A stretch of DNA of 64,000 nt from Cellulomonas sp. PhB150 (lineage in GTDB: Bacteria > Actinomycetota > Actinomycetes > Actinomycetales > Cellulomonadaceae). Under the pieces are notes generated by a model. That model was not told the origin of the DNA. It searched no databases and saw only the letters and a program-made list of their open reading frames with translations. This document shows positions 28,444-38,157 of this stretch, in pieces. The stretch covers positions 186,001-250,000 of the forward strand of contig NZ_RKHX01000003.1 of assembly GCF_003755175.1 (NCBI RefSeq), in the 5' to 3' direction. Positions within the stretch are counted from its first letter, which is position 1. Each line of letters starts with the position of its first letter. A program made the translations under genes and the position numbers.

Positions 28444-30993
28444 CTACGGGCGTGCGGTCGTGCCGGACGAGCTGTCCGCGTCCGTCGCGGACGAGCCGGG
28501 GTGGCTCACCTCGACGGTGTGGCGCAGGTCGCTCGAGGAGCGGCCGACGCGGATCCGGTACGTGCCGGGCGGGGTGACCCAGCCGGACCGTGCCGTGTCC
28601 CAGGTCCGGAACGCCTGCGCGTCCACCCGGACGGGGACTGTCGTGCGCTCGCCGGGCTCGGCGTGCACGACAGCGAATCCGCCGAGCCAGCGCACCGGCC
28701 GGTCGCCCGAGGGCGACCCTGCCGGGGGCTCGACGTAGACCTGGACGACCTCGCGACCTGCGCGCGGGCCGGTGTTGCAGACCGTGACGTCCACGGTGAG
28801 GCCGCCGTCGGCGGCGAGCGTCGCCGTCGCGGAGTCGTGCTCCCACGCGGTCCAGCCCAGGCCGTGCCCGAACGGCGCAGCGGGGGTGCGGTCCAGGCGG
28901 AGCCACGAGCGGTACCCCACGTGGACGCCCTCGTGGTAGTCGATGACGCCGTCCACCGGGACGGCGTGCGGCACGGGGACGTCGGTCTCGTTCGCCGGCA
29001 GGGTCCACGGCAGGCGGCCCGACGGCTCGGTGCGGCCGGCGAGCACGTCGCCCAGGGCCTCCGGCCACTCCTGGCCGCCGAGCCACGCCCACACCACGCA
29101 CGGAACCTCGTCGAGCCACGGCAGGAGCACCGGGGCGCCGGCGTTGACGACGACGATCGTCCTCGGGTTCGCCGCGAGGATCTCCTTGACCATCTGGTCC
29201 TGCGTGCCCGGCAGGGCCAGCGAGGTGCGGTCGTAGCCCTCGGACTCGATCTCCTCGTTGGTCCCGACGACGACGACCGCGAGGTCGGCGGCCGCGGCTG
29301 CCTCGACGGCCGCGGCGAGCAGCTCGTCGGGCGAGGTGCCGGGCGTGCGGTGCACGAGCTCGGCACGGGCGAACGACGCGTAGCCGACGGGGTGCACGGC
29401 CTGGACGAGGGCGTCGACGAGGACCGTCGTCGGCTCGGTGACCTCGATCGTCAGCACCGCGGGGGCCGGCGCGTTCACGCTCGAGTCGAGGATGACCTCG
29501 GCGCCGACCACCTTCTCGCCCGTCGAGAGCACCTGGCCGCCGACCTCGATGCGGTGCCGGCCGACCGTGCCGACGCCGACCTCGTGGTGGCCGGGCTCGG
29601 TGAGGGCGACCGTGGTGCGGATGCGGACGGAGGCCGCGTGCTCGGCGGGCTCGCGCAGCCAGCCGTGCCACTGCGTGACGACGCGCGAGTCGATGACGGC
29701 GCCGTCGGCGTCGAGCACCTCGACCAGTGCGCCCGTCGCGCCGTCCGGCGTGCGGCAGCGGCCCGCGAGGTCGAGCTGCGGGGGCAGCATGCGCGAGACC
29801 GCGCCGGCGTGGACGGTGACCTCGGCGCCGAAGGCCGCGGCGAGCGCGTCGGCGGGGGTCGACGTGCGGTCGGGGCGGACGTACGCGGAGCCACCGCCCT
29901 GCACGAACGGCGAGACGGCGTTGGGGCCGACGAGCGCGATCCGCGAGACCGTGTCGGCGGCAACGGGCAGCGCGTGCTCGTCGTCGCGGAGCACGACCAT
30001 GGACCGGGCGACGAGGCGGCGCAGCACCGCGGGGACGTCCACCGCGAAGACCTCGTCGCGCAGCCGACCCGCCGGCTCGTGCCCCTGGAGCGCGCCGACC
30101 CGCTGCGCCATGAGCAGCACGCGGTCGACCTTCTCGTCGACCAGTGCCTCGTCGACCAGGCCCGTGCGCACGGCGTCGAGCAGGCCGTCGCCCCAGACCC
30201 CGTCCGGCCCGGGCATCTGCAGGTCGAGCCCGCCCTCGAGGGCCGCGGCGACCGACTTGGTCGCGACCCAGTCGCTGACGACGACGCCGTCGAAGCCCCA
30301 CTCGTCCTTGAGGACGCCGGTCAGCAGCGGCCGGTGCTCGAGCGCCGGCGCCGCGGTCGTGCCGTCGTCGATGCCCGAGTACGCACCCATCACTGACCAC
30401 GCCTGCGCCTCGTGCACCAGGCGCTCGAACGGCGCGAGGTAGACCTCGCGCAGCGTGCGCTCGTCGACGCGGGAGAGGTAGGAGGTGCGCTCGGTCTCGG
30501 AGTCGTTGGCGACGAAGTGCTTGACGCACATCCCGACGCCGCGGTCCTGGGCGGCGCGGACCACGTGGACCGCGATCTCGCCCGTGAGCACGGGGTCCTC
30601 GGAGTAGCACTCGAAGTGCCGGCCGCCGACGGGCGTGCGCTGCAGGTTGACCTGCGGGGCGAGGACCACGTCGACGCCGTGGCGGCGGGCCTCGGAGGCG
30701 AACGCCGCGCCCACCTCGTCGGCCAGGTCGACGTCCCACGTCGCGGCGAGCGCGCTCGGCGCGGGGAAGGAGGCGGACGTCTCGCGGCCTGACTCGTCGA
30801 CGCCACGCACGCCGGCGGGGCCGTCGGAGACCAGCACGGAGCGCAGGCCGATGCGGTCGATCGCGGTGGTGTCCCAGAGCCCGGCACCGACCAGGAGGCG
30901 GACCTTCTCCTCGAGCGTGAGCTGCGCACGCAGCTCCGCGAGGGCGGTCACCGGCCGGTCGGCGGTGGGCTGAGAAGCGGTGTCGAGTGACAC
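28444..30993 (-). CDS. Intracellular GH3 beta-glycosidase with PA14 insert
   Basis: An 849-residue enzyme with no signal peptide. The GH3 N-domain has VLVSDGPAGVRG and KHFVANDSETERTSYLSRV, with the nucleophile Asp241 in GFDGVVVSDWVAT. The second domain carries the probable acid/base Glu585 in ESEGYDRTSLALPG. An inserted PA14-like beta domain (~390-550) separates the halves, as in several yeast and bacterial beta-glucosidases. The C-terminal ~120 residues are FnIII-like (VTVCNTGPRAGREVVQVYV). It would hydrolyse imported beta-oligosaccharides from the non-reducing end. GTG at 30993 is the start that removes the non-homologous upstream frame; the ribosome-binding site is weak. It is the first gene of the operon and divergent from a TetR gene. 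Confidence 0.9.
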   Translation of the reverse strand: MSLDTASQPTADRPVTALAELRAQLTLEEKVRLLVGAGLWDTTAIDRIGLRSVLVSDGPAGVRGVDESGRETSASFPAPSALAATWDVDLADEVGAAFASEARRHGVDVVLAPQVNLQRTPVGGRHFECYSEDPVLTGEIAVHVVRAAQDRGVGMCVKHFVANDSETERTSYLSRVDERTLREVYLAPFERLVHEAQAWSVMGAYSGIDDGTTAAPALEHRPLLTGVLKDEWGFDGVVVSDWVATKSVAAALEGGLDLQMPGPDGVWGDGLLDAVRTGLVDEALVDEKVDRVLLMAQRVGALQGHEPAGRLRDEVFAVDVPAVLRRLVARSMVVLRDDEHALPVAADTVSRIALVGPNAVSPFVQGGGSAYVRPDRTSTPADALAAAFGAEVTVHAGAVSRMLPPQLDLAGRCRTPDGATGALVEVLDADGAVIDSRVVTQWHGWLREPAEHAASVRIRTTVALTEPGHHEVGVGTVGRHRIEVGGQVLSTGEKVVGAEVILDSSVNAPAPAVLTIEVTEPTTVLVDALVQAVHPVGYASFARAELVHRTPGTSPDELLAAAVEAAAAADLAVVVVGTNEEIESEGYDRTSLALPGTQDQMVKEILAANPRTIVVVNAGAPVLLPWLDEVPCVVWAWLGGQEWPEALGDVLAGRTEPSGRLPWTLPANETDVPVPHAVPVDGVIDYHEGVHVGYRSWLRLDRTPAAPFGHGLGWTAWEHDSATATLAADGGLTVDVTVCNTGPRAGREVVQVYVEPPAGSPSGDRPVRWLGGFAVVHAEPGERTTVPVRVDAQAFRTWDTARSGWVTPPGTYRIRVGRSSSDLRHTVEVSHPGSSATDADSSSGTTARP

Positions 30994-31048
30994 AGGGGTG
31001 GTGCTCCATCCAGGACGTCGTTGTCTGCTGCTCGATATACAAGCACAT

Positions 31049-31068
31049 CTTGCTGACTTGTCAGTAAG
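31049..31068. promoter_or_regulatory. Palindromic TetR-type operator between GH3 operon and its regulator gene
   Basis: CTTGCTGAC-TT-GTCAGTAAG: the two 9-base arms are complementary except at one position. It is centred in the 90-base divergent gap, 15 bases before the TetR ATG. On the minus strand it overlaps CTGACA, a good -35 hexamer, and a rare TATA-rich stretch (31034-31040) sits 17-19 bases further toward the GH3 gene as a -10. Binding would block the operon promoter and probably the regulator's own. Confidence 0.7.
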
Positions 31069-31083
31069 CCATTGGGTCACAGT

Positions 31084-31758
31084 ATGGTTTCGGTCATGGA
31101 CGACGACGTGCCACCGGTGCCTGCGGGCACGAGCCGGCGCCCCGCGGTGCGTAGACCGCGCAAGGGAACGGCCGAACGACGTGCGGAGATCTTGCGCGCG
31201 GCCGCCCACACCTTCGGCTCGAAGGGGTACAAGACGGGGTCGCTCGCCGACGTCGCCGAACAGGTCGGGATCACCCACGCGGGCGTGCTGCACCACTTCG
31301 GCACCAAGGAGCAGCTGCTCATCGAGGTGCTCGAGTACCGGGACCTGGAGGACGTGCGCGACCTCGAGGGCCAGCACATCCCCGACGGGATGGAGCTGTT
31401 CACCCACCTCGTGCGCACCGCCCGCGCGAACGTGGACCGCCGCGGCATCGTGCAGGGCTACACCGTGCTCACCGCCGAGTCGGTCACCGAGGACCACCCG
31501 GCGCGGAGCTGGGTCGAGAACCGGTTCGCCGTGCTGCGCGGCGAGATCGCGCACGCCATCCAGGAGATCGGCGAACACGAGGTCAGCGACGAGCAGGCGA
31601 CCCGGGCCGCGAGCGCGATCATCGGCGTCATGGACGGCCTGCAGGTGCAGTGGCTGCTCGACGGGACGGTCGACCTCGCCGAGTCCACGACCTTCGCGAT
31701 CGAGGCGATCCTGTCCGCCGTGCTCAACCCCGCCGAGACCACGCACCTGCCGGAGTAG
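31084..31758 (+). CDS. TetR-family regulator, likely of the GH3/ABC operon
   Basis: A 224-residue protein. A basic N-terminal tail leads to the TetR helix-turn-helix: ILRAAAHTFGSKGYKTGSLA, then VAEQVGITHAGVLHHFGTKE. The C-terminal region is helical and ligand-binding (GYTVLTAESVTEDHPARSW, ATRAASAIIGVMDGLQVQWL), resembling actinobacterial TetR proteins found beside glycoside hydrolase genes. Possible starts are 31072 (TTG), 31084 and 31096; none has a clear ribosome-binding site, so a leaderless message is possible. Divergent orientation plus the palindrome in the gap make it the probable repressor of the operon, with a sugar as inducer. Confidence 0.85.
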   Translation: MVSVMDDDVPPVPAGTSRRPAVRRPRKGTAERRAEILRAAAHTFGSKGYKTGSLADVAEQVGITHAGVLHHFGTKEQLLIEVLEYRDLEDVRDLEGQHIPDGMELFTHLVRTARANVDRRGIVQGYTVLTAESVTEDHPARSWVENRFAVLRGEIAHAIQEIGEHEVSDEQATRAASAIIGVMDGLQVQWLLDGTVDLAESTTFAIEAILSAVLNPAETTHLPE

Positions 31759-31769
31759 CCTTCTCAGGA

Positions 31770-31801
31770 GGTTCACAGGCTTTTCCCAAGGGTTCGCAAG
31801 C
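31770..31801 (+). promoter_or_regulatory. Direct repeat upstream of the response-regulator gene
   Basis: GGTTCACAGGC (31770-31780) and GGTTCGCAAGC (31791-31801) match at 9 of 11 positions with starts 21 bases apart, about two helical turns. OmpR/PhoB-type regulators bind such tandem sites. It lies 22 bases before the ATG, so autoregulation is plausible but unproven. Confidence 0.45.
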
Positions 31802-31822
31802 GAGGCGGTCCACGCTGCTCTC

Positions 31823-32557
31823 ATGACGATCACCGCAGGCACCCGACCGCAGGCCCTCACGCGCGCCGACGGCTCGCCCGTCCGTGCCCTGGTGGTCGAC
31901 GACGAGCCCACCCTCGCCGAGCTCCTCTCCACCGCGCTGCGCTACGAGGGCTGGCAGGTCGAGCACGCGCTCACCGGCATCGCCGCCGTCAAGCAGGTCA
32001 AGGAGACCGACCCCGACGTCATCGTGCTCGACGTCATGCTCCCCGACCTGTCGGGCCTCGAGGTGCTGCGCCGGGTGCGCGCCACGCACCCCAACGTGCC
32101 CGTCCTGTTCCTCACCGCGCGCGACGCGGTCGAGGACCGCATCGCCGGTCTGACCGCCGGCGGTGACGACTACGTGACCAAGCCGTTCAGCCTGGAGGAG
32201 GTCGTCGCCCGGCTGCGTGCGCTGCTGCGCCGCACGGGTGCGACGACGGCCCGCGACGACGCCGTGCTCGTCGTCGGTGACCTCGTGCTGGACGAGGACA
32301 GCCACGAGGTGTCCCGCGGGGGCGACGACGTGCGCCTGACCGCCACCGAGTTCGAGCTGCTGCGCTACTTCATGCGCAACCCGCGTCGCGTGCTGTCCAA
32401 GGCGCAGATCCTCGACCGCGTCTGGCAGTACGACTTCGGCGGCCAGGCCAACATCGTCGAGCTCTACGTCTCCTACCTGCGCCGCAAGATCGACAAGGGC
32501 CGCGAGCCGATGCTGCACACGCTGCGCGGCGTCGGGTACGTGCTGAAGCCCGCCTGA
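31823..32557 (+). CDS. OmpR/PhoB-family response regulator
   Basis: A 244-residue two-domain regulator. Receiver domain: acidic pocket VVDDEPTLAELL, phospho-acceptor Asp70 in DVIVLDVMLPDLSG, Thr in PVLFLTARDA, Lys in DYVTKPFSLEEV. The winged helix at the C-terminus has EVSRGGDDVRLTATEFELLR, RVLSKAQILDRVW and RGVGYVLKPA. It most resembles the mycobacterial TcrX/MprA-type group. Its TGA shares a base with the ATG of the kinase gene, so the pair is coupled. Confidence 0.94.
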   Translation: MTITAGTRPQALTRADGSPVRALVVDDEPTLAELLSTALRYEGWQVEHALTGIAAVKQVKETDPDVIVLDVMLPDLSGLEVLRRVRATHPNVPVLFLTARDAVEDRIAGLTAGGDDYVTKPFSLEEVVARLRALLRRTGATTARDDAVLVVGDLVLDEDSHEVSRGGDDVRLTATEFELLRYFMRNPRRVLSKAQILDRVWQYDFGGQANIVELYVSYLRRKIDKGREPMLHTLRGVGYVLKPA

Positions 32558-34038
32558 TGCGCCGGCCGTCGCGCTGGACGCTGCGCCGGCGGCTCGTCGT
32601 CGTCCTGGTCGCGCTGGTCGCGGTCGTCGCCCTCGGGATGGGTGCCGTCTCGGCGCTCGCCCTGCGGGGCTCGCTCGTGACGCAGGTCGACGAGCAGCTG
32701 AGCGCCGCCAACGGGCGCGCCGCGAACGCGTCGATGCGCTTCCCGCCGGGCGAGGGCACGACGAACCCGGGCGGCGACGACGACCGCCCGTCCCCCGGGA
32801 ACCTCGCACCCGGCCAGGGCATCAACACCATCAACCTGTTCAAGCTCGACGGCGTCGTCCGCGCCGACTACATCGACGAGGACGGCCAGCGGAAGTACCT
32901 CGACGACGACCAGGCCGAGACGCTGCTCGCCGTGCCGCAGGACCGCGACGCGCACCCCGTCGCGCTCGGCGACCTGGGCACGTACCGCGCGATGTCGACG
33001 ACCACGGCCGACGGCGCCATCGTGGTCACCGCGCTCCCCACCGAGGCCCTGACCAGCACCGTCACCCGATTCGTCGTCGTCGAGATCGTCGTCGGCGTGC
33101 TCGCGCTGCTCGTCGCCGCGACGGTCGGCCTCGTCCTGGTGCGCCGCGAGCTGCGCCCGCTGGACCGGATGGCCGCCACGGCCACGCGCGTGAGCCACCT
33201 GCCGCTCGACCGCGGCGAGGTCGTCCTGGCCGAACGCGTCGCCGAGCAGGACACCGACCCCTCGACCGAGGTCGGCCAGGTCGGCTCCGCGCTCAACGAG
33301 CTGCTCGGGCACGTCAGCGCCGCGCTCACCGCACGGCACGAGTCCGAGTCGCAGGTCCGCCAGTTCGTCGCCGACGCGAGCCACGAGCTGCGCACGCCGC
33401 TGGCCTCGATCCGCGGCTACGCCGAGCTGGTCCGTCGCTCCCCCGAGGTGCTGCCCGACGGCGCCGTCACGTCGCTGAGCCGCATCGAGTCGGAGGCCGC
33501 CCGGATGACCGGGCTCGTCGAGGACATGCTGCTCCTGGCCCGCCTCGACGCGGGCCGCACGCTCGATACCGAGCCCGTCGACCTCGGCATGCTCGCGATC
33601 GACGCGGTCGGCGACGCGCACGCCGCGGGCCGCGACCACCAGTGGCGCCTCGACCTGCCCGACATCGAGCACGACGCCGAGCCCGTCGTCGTGGGCGACG
33701 AGCACCGCCTGCGCCAGGTGTTCGCGAACCTGCTCACCAACGCCCGCCTGCACACCCCGCCCGGCACCACGGTCACGGTGCAGGTCCGGACTGTCGGCCC
33801 CGACGTCGAGGTGCGGGTGACCGACGACGGCCCCGGCATCCCCGAGGACCTGCGCGACCGGCTGTTCCAGCGGTTCACCCGCGGCGACGAGTCGCGCACG
33901 CGCGGCACCGGCTCGACCGGCCTCGGGCTGGCGATCGTCGACGCCGTCGTCGGCGCGCACGACGGCACGATCACGGCGGACCCCGGCCCGGACGGCGGCA
34001 CCACCTTCACGGTCCGCCTCCCGGCAGCCGCCGCCTGA
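32557..34038 (+). CDS. Membrane sensor histidine kinase
   Basis: A 493-residue kinase paired with the response regulator. TM1 lies at ~10-35 (RRLVVVLVALVAVVALGMG), an extracytoplasmic sensor of ~135 residues follows, and TM2 at ~170-195 (VVVEIVVGVLALLVAATVGLV split). The HAMP region is RRELRPLDRMAATATRV. The H-box is DASHELRTPLASIRGYAEL with His276. Then N-box LLTNARLHTPPG, G1 DDGPGIPEDLRDRLF and G2 GSTGLGLAIV. The sensor segment gives no hint of the signal. The transcript ends at the strong hairpin 34067-34099. Confidence 0.94.
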   Translation: MRRPSRWTLRRRLVVVLVALVAVVALGMGAVSALALRGSLVTQVDEQLSAANGRAANASMRFPPGEGTTNPGGDDDRPSPGNLAPGQGINTINLFKLDGVVRADYIDEDGQRKYLDDDQAETLLAVPQDRDAHPVALGDLGTYRAMSTTTADGAIVVTALPTEALTSTVTRFVVVEIVVGVLALLVAATVGLVLVRRELRPLDRMAATATRVSHLPLDRGEVVLAERVAEQDTDPSTEVGQVGSALNELLGHVSAALTARHESESQVRQFVADASHELRTPLASIRGYAELVRRSPEVLPDGAVTSLSRIESEAARMTGLVEDMLLLARLDAGRTLDTEPVDLGMLAIDAVGDAHAAGRDHQWRLDLPDIEHDAEPVVVGDEHRLRQVFANLLTNARLHTPPGTTVTVQVRTVGPDVEVRVTDDGPGIPEDLRDRLFQRFTRGDESRTRGTGSTGLGLAIVDAVVGAHDGTITADPGPDGGTTFTVRLPAAAA

Positions 34039-34066
34039 TCACCCTCGCCGAGATCGACCGCTCGGA

Positions 34067-34099
34067 GTGAGACCGACCCTCCCGGAGGGTCGGTCTCAC
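34067..34099. terminator. Bidirectional terminator hairpin
   Basis: A 14-base arm (34067-34080, GTGAGACCGACCCT) pairs perfectly with 34086-34099 around loop CCCGG. It lies between the convergent kinase gene and the minus-strand unknown gene. A partial third copy of GAGGGTCGGTCTC follows at 34104-34116. Confidence 0.85.
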
Positions 34100-34139
34100 C
34101 CGCGAGGGTCGGTCTCGACGGCTTGCTCCCGGACGTGGG

Positions 34140-34847
34140 CTACAGCGGGAACGCGTTGTAGGCGTTGGTGACGTCGGCGACCGCCGTCGTGAGGCGGAAG
34201 ACGGACGTGCCGTTGGTCCAGACCGCGACGCCGGTGCCGTCGCCCGCGTCCTGGAGCACGAACGCCCCGGCCTTCTCGCCGCCCGCCGAGACCTCGCCGG
34301 CGGCGGGCAGGCCCAGGCCGGCGTTCGCGGTGCCGTCGCCCTCGAGCAGCGCCTTCGCGAACGCGGTCGCCTCCTTGGCGGTCGCGAACTGGCCCGCGTC
34401 GACCACGAGCGTGCCGGTCCCGCCGTCGGAGTAGGTGTCGGTCACGGCCTCGAGGGCGTCGGCCTTGAGCCAGTCGCCGGCCGCCTTCTCCTCGACGAAC
34501 GCGTACTGCAGCACGCTCGCGGGCAGCGCGGAGGTGAACCCGGTGGGGTCCGGGCGCTCGGCGGGCGTCGCCGTGGGCGTCGGGCTCGGGACGACGACGG
34601 TCGGCGTGGCGACCGGGGCCGCGGTCTCGTCGTCGCCGCCCGAGGTCACGATCGCGACGACGATGCCGCCGACGACCACGACGCCCGCGACGATCGCCGC
34701 GGGGAGGAGCCAGGCGGGGCGAGCCTTCTTCTCGGCGGGCGGGGCGTCGCCGTCCGCGGCAGGGCTCGGGGTCGCGGCGGTCGCGCCCGTCGTCGCCCAC
34801 GCCGGCTTGTCGGCGGAGGTCGACTCGGGTCCGTCGGTCTCGCTCAT
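34140..34847 (-). CDS. Single-pass membrane-anchored protein of unknown function
   Basis: A 235-residue protein. A disordered acidic/Pro-rich N-terminus (~1-42) precedes one transmembrane helix (~45-67, WLLPAAIVAGVVVVGGIVVA). An extracellular Thr/Pro linker follows, then a domain of ~150 residues with ASVLQYAFVEEKAAGDWLKA, a repeated Ala/Gly-rich core and TDTYSDGGTGTLVVDAGQFA. The topology is N-in/C-out. Not recognised; the layout resembles actinobacterial anchored sensory or substrate-binding proteins of unknown role. Confidence 0.65.
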   Translation of the reverse strand: MSETDGPESTSADKPAWATTGATAATPSPAADGDAPPAEKKARPAWLLPAAIVAGVVVVGGIVVAIVTSGGDDETAAPVATPTVVVPSPTPTATPAERPDPTGFTSALPASVLQYAFVEEKAAGDWLKADALEAVTDTYSDGGTGTLVVDAGQFATAKEATAFAKALLEGDGTANAGLGLPAAGEVSAGGEKAGAFVLQDAGDGTGVAVWTNGTSVFRLTTAVADVTNAYNAFPL

Positions 34848-34914
34848 CGCTGTCCCCCGTCGTCGTGACGCCCGGCGCGTCCCGGACGTCGGCAGCCTAT
34901 CCAGCGTGGGGCGC

Positions 34915-36528
34915 TCAGCCCTGCAGGTCTCGCCGCCGGAAACCCTCCGTGCCGACGAGCACGAGCAGCACCCCCACGACGGTGCAGCCGACGACCGGCG
35001 CCCAGGTCATCGGCTCGGCCGGAAGGGCCGGCAGGTAGGTGAACGGCGAGGCCGCGTCGGCGCCGTCGGGCAGCAGGTCGCCGAACATCGCCATCACGCC
35101 CACGTACGCGACGTACGCCCACACCGCGGCGAACGCCCGCGGGACGAACCCGAGCACGACGACCCCGACGCCGAGCACGACCAGCACCCCGGGAATCGTC
35201 ACGGCCGCCGCGCCGACGAGGGTCCACACCTGCGACGGGTCGTCGAGGCTGGCGGCCGCCGTGACGCCCATGACGAGACCCGCGACGAGGAGCATCACCA
35301 CCGCGGCCGTCCCCGCGAGCGCGAGCTGCGACCCGAGCCAGCGCCCGCGGGAGACCGGCAGCGCGAGCAGCGTCTCGGCGCGCCCAGCGCTCTCCTCGTG
35401 CCGAGCGGCACCGACGGCCGTCGTCACGTACGCGAACGCGAGCACCGCGAGGAACACGCTGTACAGCGCGAACGCCGCCGCCGTCGCGCCACCCACCCCG
35501 CCGGGGAACAGGTCCTCGAGCGCGGGCTGGTCGGCCACGAAGTCGGCGATCTGTGCGGCGAGCACCCCGACGAGCGCGCCGCACAGCACGATGGCCGCGC
35601 CCCAGGACCAGATCGCCGTGCGCTGCCGCCGCCAGGTCAGCCCGACGACGCCGCCGATCCGCCCGTGCTCGCGGCCGGGCCGCTCGGCGAGCAGGCCGGT
35701 CCCGAGGTCTCGTCGGCCGGCCAGCGCGAACGCGAGCGCGACGCTCACCGCCGTGGCCGCGAGGCCGACGAGCAGCGGCCACCACCGGTCCTCGGTGTAC
35801 GGAGCCGTGGCCTGCGACCACCCGAACGGGGACAGCCAGGTCCACACGCTCGTGCTCTGCGGACCCTGCACGTCACCGACCGCGCGCAGCAGGAACGCCA
35901 CCCCGATCGCCGCCATGCCCAGCGACGAGGCCGTGCGGGCGTGCGCGGAGAGCTGGCTCGCCACCGCGGACGCCCCCGCCAGGACGAGTGCGACGACGAC
36001 GACCGCCGCGCACATCAGCGCCGAGCCGGCCGGGTCCAGGGACGTCGTGAGGAGCCCGACGAACGTGAGCGCACCGACCGCGACCACGGCGACCGCCGCC
36101 GCGACGAGCCCCGCGACGACGGGCGCGGCGGCCCCGACCGGCTGGGAGCGGACCAGCTCGAGCCGGCCGTCCTCCTCGGGTGCGCGCAGGTGCCGGGTGA
36201 CGGCGAGGACCGCCATGATCCCGACCGGCAGCATGATCCACAGCGCGAGCTCGTTCGCCGTCATCGCGCCGATCGTGTAGTCGTCGAGCCCGTACCCCGG
36301 CCCGGCCAGTGCGGTCGCCGCGGGCGAGGCGATGAGCTCGGCGCGTGCTGCCCGGGAGGTGTCGCTCGCGTACAGGTCGTCGAGCGCGCGGACCGAGACG
36401 ACGGTCAGCCACGCGACCGCCACCGACCAGATGACGATGCGCCACCGGTCGGCACGCAGGGCCAGCCGGACGAGGCCGCGCGTGCCCGCGAGCGCCCCGC
36501 CGGGCACGGTCGCCACGGCGGTGGTCAT
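34915..36528 (-). CDS. ABC-2-type exporter permease
   Basis: A 537-residue protein with about twelve predicted helices in two similar halves (both include an ERPxR-type cytoplasmic segment: [16 protein letters not shown] and [20 protein letters not shown]). Such duplicated permeases (Tiki/polyketide-antibiotic exporter type) work with one ATPase. The ATG at 36528 overlaps the ATPase stop by 4 bases. Cargo is unknown; export of antibiotics or lipids is typical. Confidence 0.85.
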   Translation of the reverse strand: MTTAVATVPGGALAGTRGLVRLALRADRWRIVIWSVAVAWLTVVSVRALDDLYASDTSRAARAELIASPAATALAGPGYGLDDYTIGAMTANELALWIMLPVGIMAVLAVTRHLRAPEEDGRLELVRSQPVGAAAPVVAGLVAAAVAVVAVGALTFVGLLTTSLDPAGSALMCAAVVVVALVLAGASAVASQLSAHARTASSLGMAAIGVAFLLRAVGDVQGPQSTSVWTWLSPFGWSQATAPYTEDRWWPLLVGLAATAVSVALAFALAGRRDLGTGLLAERPGREHGRIGGVVGLTWRRQRTAIWSWGAAIVLCGALVGVLAAQIADFVADQPALEDLFPGGVGGATAAAFALYSVFLAVLAFAYVTTAVGAARHEESAGRAETLLALPVSRGRWLGSQLALAGTAAVVMLLVAGLVMGVTAAASLDDPSQVWTLVGAAAVTIPGVLVVLGVGVVVLGFVPRAFAAVWAYVAYVGVMAMFGDLLPDGADAASPFTYLPALPAEPMTWAPVVGCTVVGVLLVLVGTEGFRRRDLQG

Positions 36529-37442
36529 CGGGCGGCCTTGATCTCGGCCAGCTCCTCGCCGTACTGGCGCAGGAAGAGGTCCTCGAGCGTGGGCGGGTGG
36601 GCCACGAGCGACGAGACCCCGAACGCCGGCAGGGCGGCGAGGACCGCGTCGAGGGCGTCCGTGTCGACGTCGAACGTCACGTGGCTGTCGTCGCGCCGCG
36701 GGTCGTGCACCCCGGTCGTCGTCCCCAGCGCCTGCACCGCCGCGTCCGGGTCCCGGAGCCCGATCGACACGGTCGTGCGGGTGAGGGAGCGCAGCTCCTC
36801 GAGCGACCCGCTGAGCACCGCCCTGCCGGCGCGGATGATGGTGACGCGCTGGGCCAGCGCCTCCACCTCCGCCAGGATGTGGCTCGACAGCAGCACGGTG
36901 CGCCCGTCGGCCGCGGCCTCGCGGACGACCTCCTGGAACAGGGCCTCCATCAGGGGGTCGAGCCCGCTGGTCGGCTCGTCCATGAGCAGCAGCTCGACGT
37001 CGGCCGCGAGCGCCGCGACGAGCGCAACCTTCTGCCGGTTCCCCTTCGAGTACGCGCGGCCCTTGACCTTGGTGTCGAGCTCGAACCGGTCGACGAGGTC
37101 CGCGCGCCGCCGCGGGTCGATGCCACCGCGCAGCCGGCCGAGCAGGTCGATCGACTCGCCACCGGAGAGCGTCGGCCACAGCGTGACGTCGCCCGGGACG
37201 TAGGCGAGGCGACGGTGCAGCGCTACCGCGTCGCGCCACGGGTCGCCGCCGAGCAGGCTCACCTCGCCGCCGTCCGCCTTGAGCAGGCCGAGCAGCACGC
37301 GGATCGTCGTCGACTTCCCCGCGCCGTTCGGCCCGAGGAACCCGTGCACCTCGCCGGTCGCGACCCGCAGGTCGAAGCCGTCGAGCGCGCGCTGGGGGCC
37401 GAACGTCTTGACGAGTGCGGCCGCGGTGATGGCGTCGGTCAT
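36525..37442 (-). CDS. ABC exporter ATP-binding protein
   Basis: A 305-residue ATPase of the drug-resistance/export type. Walker [22 protein letters not shown]-loop [15 protein letters not shown], signature [15 protein letters not shown] (Lys-Gly replaces the usual Ser-Gly, seen in this export subgroup), Walker [20 protein letters not shown], and [14 protein letters not shown]. The C-terminal ~80 residues form the accessory domain common in antibiotic exporters. It is coupled by 4-base overlaps to the TetR gene before it and the permease after it. Confidence 0.9.
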   Translation of the reverse strand: MTDAITAAALVKTFGPQRALDGFDLRVATGEVHGFLGPNGAGKSTTIRVLLGLLKADGGEVSLLGGDPWRDAVALHRRLAYVPGDVTLWPTLSGGESIDLLGRLRGGIDPRRRADLVDRFELDTKVKGRAYSKGNRQKVALVAALAADVELLLMDEPTSGLDPLMEALFQEVVREAAADGRTVLLSSHILAEVEALAQRVTIIRAGRAVLSGSLEELRSLTRTTVSIGLRDPDAAVQALGTTTGVHDPRRDDSHVTFDVDTDALDAVLAALPAFGVSSLVAHPPTLEDLFLRQYGEELAEIKAAR

Positions 37443-38059
37443 GGTTGCCCCTCCAGGTACGCGTCCAGGTAGGCCGAGTCGGTGAACAGGCCGTAGGTGT
37501 AGAGCTCGAGGCCGGGGAGCATGGTCGCCTCGGCCATCCCGACGATCGCCTCGGCCGGGCGGTCCGTGGGCGCGACCGCCCGACCGGCTGCGGCGTCGAG
37601 CTGGGTCATCAGCAGGGTCCCCACGCTGCTCGCGACGAGAGTGCGCGCCCGGCCGTGCGGGTCCCGGCTGGGCCGGACGGTGCCGGCCTCGACTCCGGCC
37701 GCCAGGTACGCCTCGGCGTCCGCGACGAGGCCGTCGACGAACTCGGCCGCCGCGGGTCCGCCGTCCATGAGGCTGCGGACGATGTAGGCGAACACGGGCG
37801 CGTACTGCTCGATCGTCGCGAGCTGCCCGATGACCTGGGCGGGCGACTGCTCGCTCATCGCCTCGCTCTTCGCCTGCCGGATCGTCGCGTGGACGTGCGC
37901 GTCGCACGCGGCACGCAGGGCGTCCTTCGAGCCGTAGTGATGGATCACCAGCGCGGCGCTGACCTGGGCGTCCTGGGCGATGGCCCGCAGGCCGACCCCG
38001 AACCCCTCGCGCCCGAACCGCGCGATCGCCGCGTCCCGGATCCGCTCCCGGGCGTCCAT
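37439..38059 (-). CDS. TetR-family regulator of the ABC-2 exporter operon
   Basis: A 206-residue regulator. Helix-turn-helix: [20 protein letters not shown], then [20 protein letters not shown]. The rest is helical ([20 protein letters not shown]). ATG at 38059 follows GGGG and is favoured over an extension to 38080. It is the first gene of the TetR-ATPase-permease operon with 4-base overlaps, so regulator and exporter are expressed together and probably autorepressed through the palindrome at 38073-38088. Confidence 0.88.
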   Translation of the reverse strand: MDARERIRDAAIARFGREGFGVGLRAIAQDAQVSAALVIHHYGSKDALRAACDAHVHATIRQAKSEAMSEQSPAQVIGQLATIEQYAPVFAYIVRSLMDGGPAAAEFVDGLVADAEAYLAAGVEAGTVRPSRDPHGRARTLVASSVGTLLMTQLDAAAGRAVAPTDRPAEAIVGMAEATMLPGLELYTYGLFTDSAYLDAYLEGQP

Positions 38060-38072
38060 GTCCACCCCTCGA

Positions 38073-38088
38073 CTAAACACCCGTTCAG
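38073..38088. promoter_or_regulatory. Probable TetR operator upstream of the exporter operon
   Basis: Read on the minus strand: CTGAAC-GGGT-GTTTAG, arms complementary at 5 of 6 positions. It lies 14 bases before the TetR ATG, where a bound repressor would block transcription. TGAAC/GTTTA half-sites are usual for exporter-linked TetR proteins. Confidence 0.55.
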
Positions 38089-38157
38089 CCGCCGTGACAA
38101 GACCCCTCCGGAGCGCCCTGGCCGGTCGTGTCGGTGTCGGCGGCTACCGTCCAGGGC

